Positions 58,885 through 64,000 of a DNA stretch of 64,000 bases are shown here, piece after piece. Each line of letters opens with the position of its first letter. Positions within the stretch are counted from its first letter, which is position 1. A model generated the notes under the pieces. It made no database searches, was not told the DNA's origin, and saw only the letters and a program-made list of their open reading frames with translations. The DNA is from Lampris incognitus (lineage: Eukaryota; Chordata; Actinopteri; Lampriformes; Lampridae), in the NCBI RefSeq assembly GCF_029633865.1, contig NC_079211.1:142830085-142894084 (forward strand), in the 5' to 3' direction. A program made the translations under genes and the position numbers.

Positions 58885-59000
58885 CGGGGGCAGTCCGGGA
58901 ACCGCCACAGCCGGGATGCGAACCCGTGTCTCCCGCTCCGCAAGCGACAACGTTAACCAGTCGACTAAAGGGTCCGACCCGTTAGTCGAGGACCAACGTG
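58885..59000 (-). repeat. tRNA-like repeat related to the 47-kb arms
   Basis: On the minus strand, TAGTCGACTGGTTA (A-box-like, complement of 58954-58967) and GGGTTCGCATCCC (B-box, complement of 58913-58925), followed downstream by CGGCTGTGGCGG. The upstream text CTCGACTAACGGGTCGGACC parallels CTAGCTAACGGGTCTAACCC of the arm at 46.97 kb. A solitary arm; no inverted partner seen. Confidence 0.55.
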
Positions 59001-59947
59001 TCTACTTATCCATGCACGTTACACTACTTTCCCTGTATCGGGACACTTCCAGGAGGTTCCTGCTACCCGGCGCTATCGGGGGGGGGGGGGGGGTCTAACT
59101 GGAGTGCTTGGGGTATGATATTGTGCAGGTTGTCATTCACAGAGCGTAGTGAAGCGCTGCGCCCTTCGGGGAAGCAGCGCGGCCTTGATGGATGAATCCG
59201 CTCGACATGTACTTTCGTACCTCCGGTGGCACGGCTCGGGCTGTGACGCAAAGCTCGTTTCTGCAAGTTCGAGTCAAACTGCCCCCCCCCCCCCCCATGG
59301 AAACACCGTGAAAGCGTTTCCGGTTCCCTCTTTTTTTAACAGAAAGCGGCATGAACGTGCTGTACAATATGCCAGCACGTGTCAAATGTGCACCCTTTTG
59401 TATGCAGAGAGAGAGAGAGAGAGGTTTTTTTGTGTGTTTGTGACACTCTATCGATTTCCAAAGGAGACATTTACTTTTGCTAACCTCGACTCACGGGGAG
59501 GTCGGCGCACGAGTCCGGCTACAGAGAAGAGCCCTCTGCGCAGGTGATGGATGACTCACAGCCGGCTCTGGGACGCTTCAGCAGGCTGGACGCCGGCTGT
59601 CGCCGGGCTTGACGTAAGGCATGCCACCTTGTCTCGCTGCGACGCCGGGGCCCAGTGCGGCTGCGGGGAACGGCCGGTGACGAAATGACGACCGAGCTCG
59701 TGAGGTCTGGCCAAGGAAGCTCCCCAGGATCCGTCACGGATCCGGCTAACACTTAGGAGCACGCCACCAAGAACGGGAAACCTCCCTAAACAGCTTAAAC
59801 GGCTAGTCCTACCTGGGGAAATAGACAGGGGGGGGGGGGGGGAGAAATGTACGGCATGTGTTATGGGTGAATTCACGTTTCGGCATTTCATTTTATTTTT
59901 TCCTATGCGTTTCCGTCTCACCTCGCTCCTGTCTCGTAGCGCACGGC

Positions 59948-59955
59948 TATAAAAG
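59948..59955 (+). promoter_or_regulatory. TATA box of an unidentified transcript
   Basis: TATAAAAG in a GC-rich context at the right edge of the CpG-rich block. A start site would be near 59978. A GTAAGT donor-like site follows at 60250, preceded by a 39-codon open frame from 60133 that ends in phase with it. Confidence 0.35.
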
Positions 59956-60439
59956 CCTGCCTCCTTCCTCCCTCTGCGACGCGGACCTGAAAACCGAGGC
60001 AGACACGTCTTCTCCACGACAACTTAGCATCCAGTGTTTTAGTCAGCGCGCATCAAACCCGGTCTTTCAAGTCGGACTCTCCAGAGCTGTACAGTATGTT
60101 TTCATTCCTACGTCCAGATGTATAACCCTTCTATGCTACTCTTGCTGGATACACATTCAGGAATGCAGATCCCCAGAGTTCTTACGTTATGTTTAAGAGA
60201 TGCAGACATCTGTTTAAGGGAAAAATACCATCTATCAGGATATTACCGAGTAAGTGTTTAACTTTACACTCTTGCAGGAGAGGAGGAAGAAAGAGAAAAA
60301 AAAAAGCACTCACATTGCACCTTTTATATGACTACACCTTTTACACACTGAGCGCATCGCAAGGTTTTCTGGTGATGTGATTCTTCAGCATCGTGCAGCC
60401 GGGAAAAAAAGAAAAAAAGAAGAGTTGTGCATCGCTTAA

Positions 60440-61497
60440 AGGGACAGCTCACCCCAAAAATCAACAATACATGTTTTTCCTCTTACCTGCGGTGCTGTGC
60501 AGAGCAGCTCACAGTAAAACGATCTGGATGGAGGTACGTACCCATCCAGGTCGTTCTGGTGCGAGTCGCGGGGTTTTTGGAGATATGGGCCGCAGAGATG
60601 TCTGCCGTCTCTCAAGTACAGTGGAACTGGATGGCTCTCGGCTCGTGTTGCTCAAAGTGCCAAAAAAAAAAACTTTGAAAAACTCAACAGCAATTTCTCT
60701 TTCCAGAACTCCTCACGCGGTTACTCGAGATAATCCACAGACCTTGCTGTGAGCAGTTTCCTATCCCAGATAGCATCCGGATGTGGGCCACTTCAGGCAA
60801 TGACGCGGCCCTGATGGCCTTCTTCTGGCCCTGACAAAATGGATGTGGCCTGAAGTGGCCCACATGTATAATAGCAAATATGGCCCAAATATGCCAAATC
60901 AAATGTGGGCCTTTTTTGGCAATGATGCGGCGCTCTCAGCAACATGTAATCTGGATGTGACCCTGAAGTGGCCCGCGTGGTAAATGGTGAATATGGCCCA
61001 AATATCACAAAACCAATATGGGCCACCTTTGGCAAGCCATTGCTATGGCTTGGTTCTGGCCCAGATCTAGCAAACAGGAGCGGACCGCCCCAAGTGCAAT
61101 CATTCCATGCAGTATGTGGGCCAGATGAAAGTGTCAGTGTGGGACGGGTCCGGGCCACAGCAATTTTGCTATCTGGGCTAGGTGTAGTTCGGTCTAAGAC
61201 AATAGTTCCTCCATGAAACTGCTCACAATAGGGTCTCTGGATTATCTTGAGTAGCCGGGTCATTATTTCTCGTAAGAGACATGGCTGTTGAGTTTCTCAA
61301 ATTTTTATTTATTTTTTGTCGTTTTGAACAACACAAGCCGGGGGCCATCCAGTCCCATTGTATTCGAGAAGGCAGACATCTCTACGGCCGATATCTCCGA
61401 AACTCTGCAACTCACACCAAAACGATTTCGATGGATAAACAGCACTACGGGTAAGAGGAAAGACAGGTATTTTTGATTTTGGGGGTGAACTGTCCCT
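60440..61497. mobile_element. TTAA-target long-inverted-repeat element, copy 2
   Basis: AGGGACAGCTCACCCCAAAA at the left, the inverse GGGGTGAACTGTCCCT at the right, TTAA at 60436-60439 and 61498-61501. It is related to copy 1 at 19453-20477. A nested block is at 60766-61176, and the loop marker at 61181-61198 is inverted relative to copy 1. Confidence 0.82.
60766..61176. mobile_element. nested inverted-end block in TTAA element copy 2
   Basis: Exact 10-bp inverted ends CCAGATAGCA and TGCTATCTGG. 411 bp with TGGCCCAnAT-type internal repetition; same family as 19797-20232. No coding sequence. Confidence 0.7.
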
Positions 61498-61501
61498 TTA
61501 A

Positions 61502-63335
61502 GGCCTCATTATAATCTAACTTCTACACACTGACGGGGGTCACGTAGTTCCATCAATGGTCTTGGTCTTTTCCGTGCCATCTAAATCAGTGGCTATGTTT
61601 GGTTTTCAAACCAAACGCCAGATCTACGTAGGCTTGGTCTACTTCTCTTGACTGGTGAAGACACTTACGATGCTCTAACGGCACATCAGGCCCGTGATTC
61701 CCATGTTTGCACACTCATGCCAGATAATTCACTTTTAAGAGCTCTTTCTTTTAAGTTAATTGAAAAACAACAGTAAGTGCATTTTAGTATTTATTTCACA
61801 CTGGGGGGTGGGTGGGTGGGTGGGTGGGGGGGGGGCACAGACCTGCCAAACTGATTTACACTGTGTAATGGGTGCCTTTCGGAAACACGTGCATTTTTTC
61901 TCTCACATCTGAAAAATGATACAAGGCAAATGGATACGCCTGCTCTTCCCTCGCGCTTATCTCCCGACCGCTAATGTTAGCATTGGGGACTGTAGTTATA
62001 ATGGGGATATCCTGGTGCTATCTTTCATTACGTTATGGAGTTGCCGCTGACAGCGATGCCACACCTCCGGACCATACTTATTCTGATATGAACGACGGTC
62101 ATTTACTGCCAGCAGGCAATACTAGTCACTGAGCTATACACTTCCATCGGCTAAAATATTGTAGTTTATTTGACAATAATGACAAAAAAAACTGTAATAA
62201 GGCACTTCATACTGATTGACTTTACATGGGAATTACTTTGCAGCCATGATAATTTTGCAAGGGATCTGAATCCTCCTACTTCTTTCTGGAGAGGAAGGGA
62301 GAATCGTGCCTCTAGACCCACATGTAATGAACGTGTTAACGTGTGGAAATCTGGCTATGAATCGGGTCAGTTATTAACGTCCGATAAACGTCCCTCTTGC
62401 GAACACAGCCGTCACCTCCAGGTGATAGAGCGTCTCCTGAATGCTATTTTTTCTTTAAACAGATGCTCGTGCTTTTCATACATACACAGCAAGACGAGCG
62501 AGGAAACCGGCAATATTACGGACTCGGTTGGGTGAACTTGATAGCAGATTAATTTTCTTTTTTATTCAACTATTCCCCAATTTCAGCTCCCTCCCTCTCT
62601 CTCTCTCTCTCTCTCTCTGATATCCTCTCATAATTAGTATCTTGTAATCTCGGATCATTTGTAAGGGAAGTTGCACGCTGGCACTAAACACTGAGCTCAG
62701 GGCAAGATTCAGCTTGGATGCAAAGTGGGCCGTAATCAGAAAATCAGCTCAACCACCTAAATGTAAATGAATGCAAAATGCTCACGTTGCAGTCGGCCGT
62801 TATATGTTCCCCTCACTGGAACAGATTTGTCCTTTCAGTGAACTCTGCCCTCTATCCCCAACACCATGCTAGTGGTGCCTGCTGCTGTATGCTAAAAATA
62901 AGGTGAAACACGTTCTAGCAACTTGACAAAGGAATTCATTATCCTTTATGCGAAGGACACGGATACGGTCTTCTCAAATGTGTCTGTGGCATGGCTATGT
63001 TCCCAAAGAAAGAGTCTGCAGAGAACGCCTAACAAGGACGAGACTGACCGACTCTCAGACTCATGAATCAACACTAACACTCCGGATCTTCGATTTCAGC
63101 TGTGTCTCCAATATCAAGTTTCGAGTTCAGATCCAATCTTAAATTTCAATCTTCAGTTTCGCTTCTGGCGTGTCGTTGGGTTTTCCGATGATTTACATGG
63201 GGGGGGGGGGGAGGACACAAGTGACAGACCAGGCTCATGCTCTCACAAAGCGTCCTGTACATGACTGAAATTATTCATTGTTCACATTCTTATTATTATT
63301 CTATGAATATTAGGAATACAGCATAACCAAATGGC
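61502..63335. other. no gene seen
   Basis: Simple tracts: (GGGT)n at 61805-61835 and (TC)n at 62588-62618. The 121-codon frame 62170-62535 has no recognisable motif. Confidence 0.4.
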
Positions 63336-63337
63336 AG

Positions 63338-63680
63338 CCCGGCAGCCCAGTGGTTAGCACTGCTGCCTCACAGCAAGAAGGTCCTGGGTTCGAACGCCAG
63401 GCCTTCCCAGGTCCTTTCTGTGCGGAGTTTGCATGTCCTCCCGTGCCTGCGTGGGTTTCCCCCGGGTGCTCCGGTTTCCTCCCACCATCACAAAGACATG
63501 CATATTAGGGTTTCCACCGCCTGTGCCCCTGGGCAAGGCAATGGAAAGAAGAACTGGAGTTGGTCCCCGGGCGCTGCAGCTGCCCACTGCTCCCACACAA
63601 TAGGATGTGTTAAATGCAGAGAAGTAATTTCGGTGTAACCTGTACAACGACAAAAATAAAGTGGCTTTCTTTCATAATGG
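63338..63680 (+). mobile_element. tRNA-headed SINE, 3' end type B, full length
   Basis: The head has CCCAGTGGTTAGCACTGC and GGGTTCGAACGCC (B-box-like). The body has GGGTGCTCCGGTTTCCTCCC. The type-B end has CCTGTGCCCCTGGGCAAGGC and GCAGCTGCCCACTGCTCCCA, ending AATAAAGTGGCTTTCTTTC. It is the reference copy for the 13.4-kb and 50.1-kb copies. Confidence 0.85.
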
Positions 63681-64000
63681 CATGTAGCAGGAAACTCGCT
63701 GTAGTGGTAGCGGAGGGGCAAAGGTCAAGCCGTGGCTCTACACTTTCCCCGTTTGTGCAACAGAGAGATGGGCAAAGACAAAACTCGTGTTGCATGGCCC
63801 ACTTTTGATTTGTGAACATGATCAAGGCTCTGCCAAAGTCAGGAACAAGAGAACCAAGACTCCCCTGATGGTGCCTTCAAGACAAATCCTGGAGCGGCTC
63901 TATTGACAGTGCAGGGAATGTCGACTCATATCACTGCAATGCAATAAGGCTTCGGTTGCTTAAGATCGGTGCGTGCGTTCACAAAGTCTGTTTCCAATTC
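63681..64000. other. no gene seen
   Basis: No feature recognised up to the window end. Confidence 0.4.

Larger units (their letters stand above)
58480..60130. promoter_or_regulatory. CpG-rich block
   Basis: CG dinucleotides are visibly denser here than in most of the window (for example 59141-59280 and 59500-59760). It covers the tRNA-like repeat and leads into a TATA box at 59948. It may be a promoter-associated CpG region; no linked gene identified. Confidence 0.4.

Noticed and set aside
59556..60017. 153-codon open frame on the minus strand
   Set aside because: Arg/Pro/Ser-rich composition typical of a CpG-rich shadow frame; the plus-strand TATA box lies inside it.
1..64000. CRISPR arrays, operons or bacterial-type systems
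   Set aside because: No regularly spaced direct repeats with unique spacers and no bacterial gene organisation; the window is vertebrate nuclear DNA.

Overview
This window is nuclear DNA of a ray-finned (teleost) fish. The evidence is one vertebrate-type split gene with consensus splice sites, surrounded by repeat families typical of teleosts: Ty3/gypsy, L2 and CR1/Rex1-like LINEs, a restriction-like-endonuclease LINE, Penelope-like fragments, hAT and TTAA-target foldback elements, tRNA-headed SINEs and many (CA)n tracts. The species cannot be fixed from the sequence.

Layout. 1-4040: decayed Ty3/gypsy element (RT, RNase H, integrase, 3' LTR), split by a 969-bp hAT element that carries a BED zinc finger on the minus strand. 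4740-5560: 3' end of a LINE lying between two TAA-repeat tracts. 6996-16907: a complete ten-exon indoleamine 2,3-dioxygenase gene on the plus strand, coding for 417 aa, with every junction joining in frame. Its 4.7-kb intron 1 holds a broken L2 LINE, a (CA)n tract and two Penelope 3' ends. Intron 2 is mostly a foldback element. Poly(A) signals lie at 17040-17049.

17-64 kb: no protein-coding gene could be supported. The recognisable content is mobile DNA: a Tol2-like palindrome with perfect 8-bp duplications (18438-18612); two TTAA-flanked long-inverted-repeat elements, each carrying a nested block (19453-20477, 60440-61497); a CR1/Rex1-like LINE (about 22005-23885); SINE copies of two 3'-end types (13.4, 14.2, 24.3, 26.7, 45.1, 46.8, 50.1 and 63.3 kb); L2 pieces (35.5, 36.4, 46.3, 51.4 kb); a foldback element whose arms resemble tRNA, one arm broken by a hAT (46.9-48.2 kb); a second hAT (48804-49416); and a foldback MITE (57463-58017). 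A CpG-rich block at 58.5-60.1 kb contains a TATA box that could be the promoter of an unidentified transcript.

The enzyme gene is the only functional unit visible. Its active-site residues are those of the IDO family, and several signature residues look IDO2-like. Everything else is mobile or simple-repeat DNA, or unique non-coding sequence. No bacterial-type systems, CRISPR arrays or rRNA genes are present. The less expected structures are the tRNA-armed foldback, the SINE-seeded microsatellites and the rearranged composite TTAA elements.
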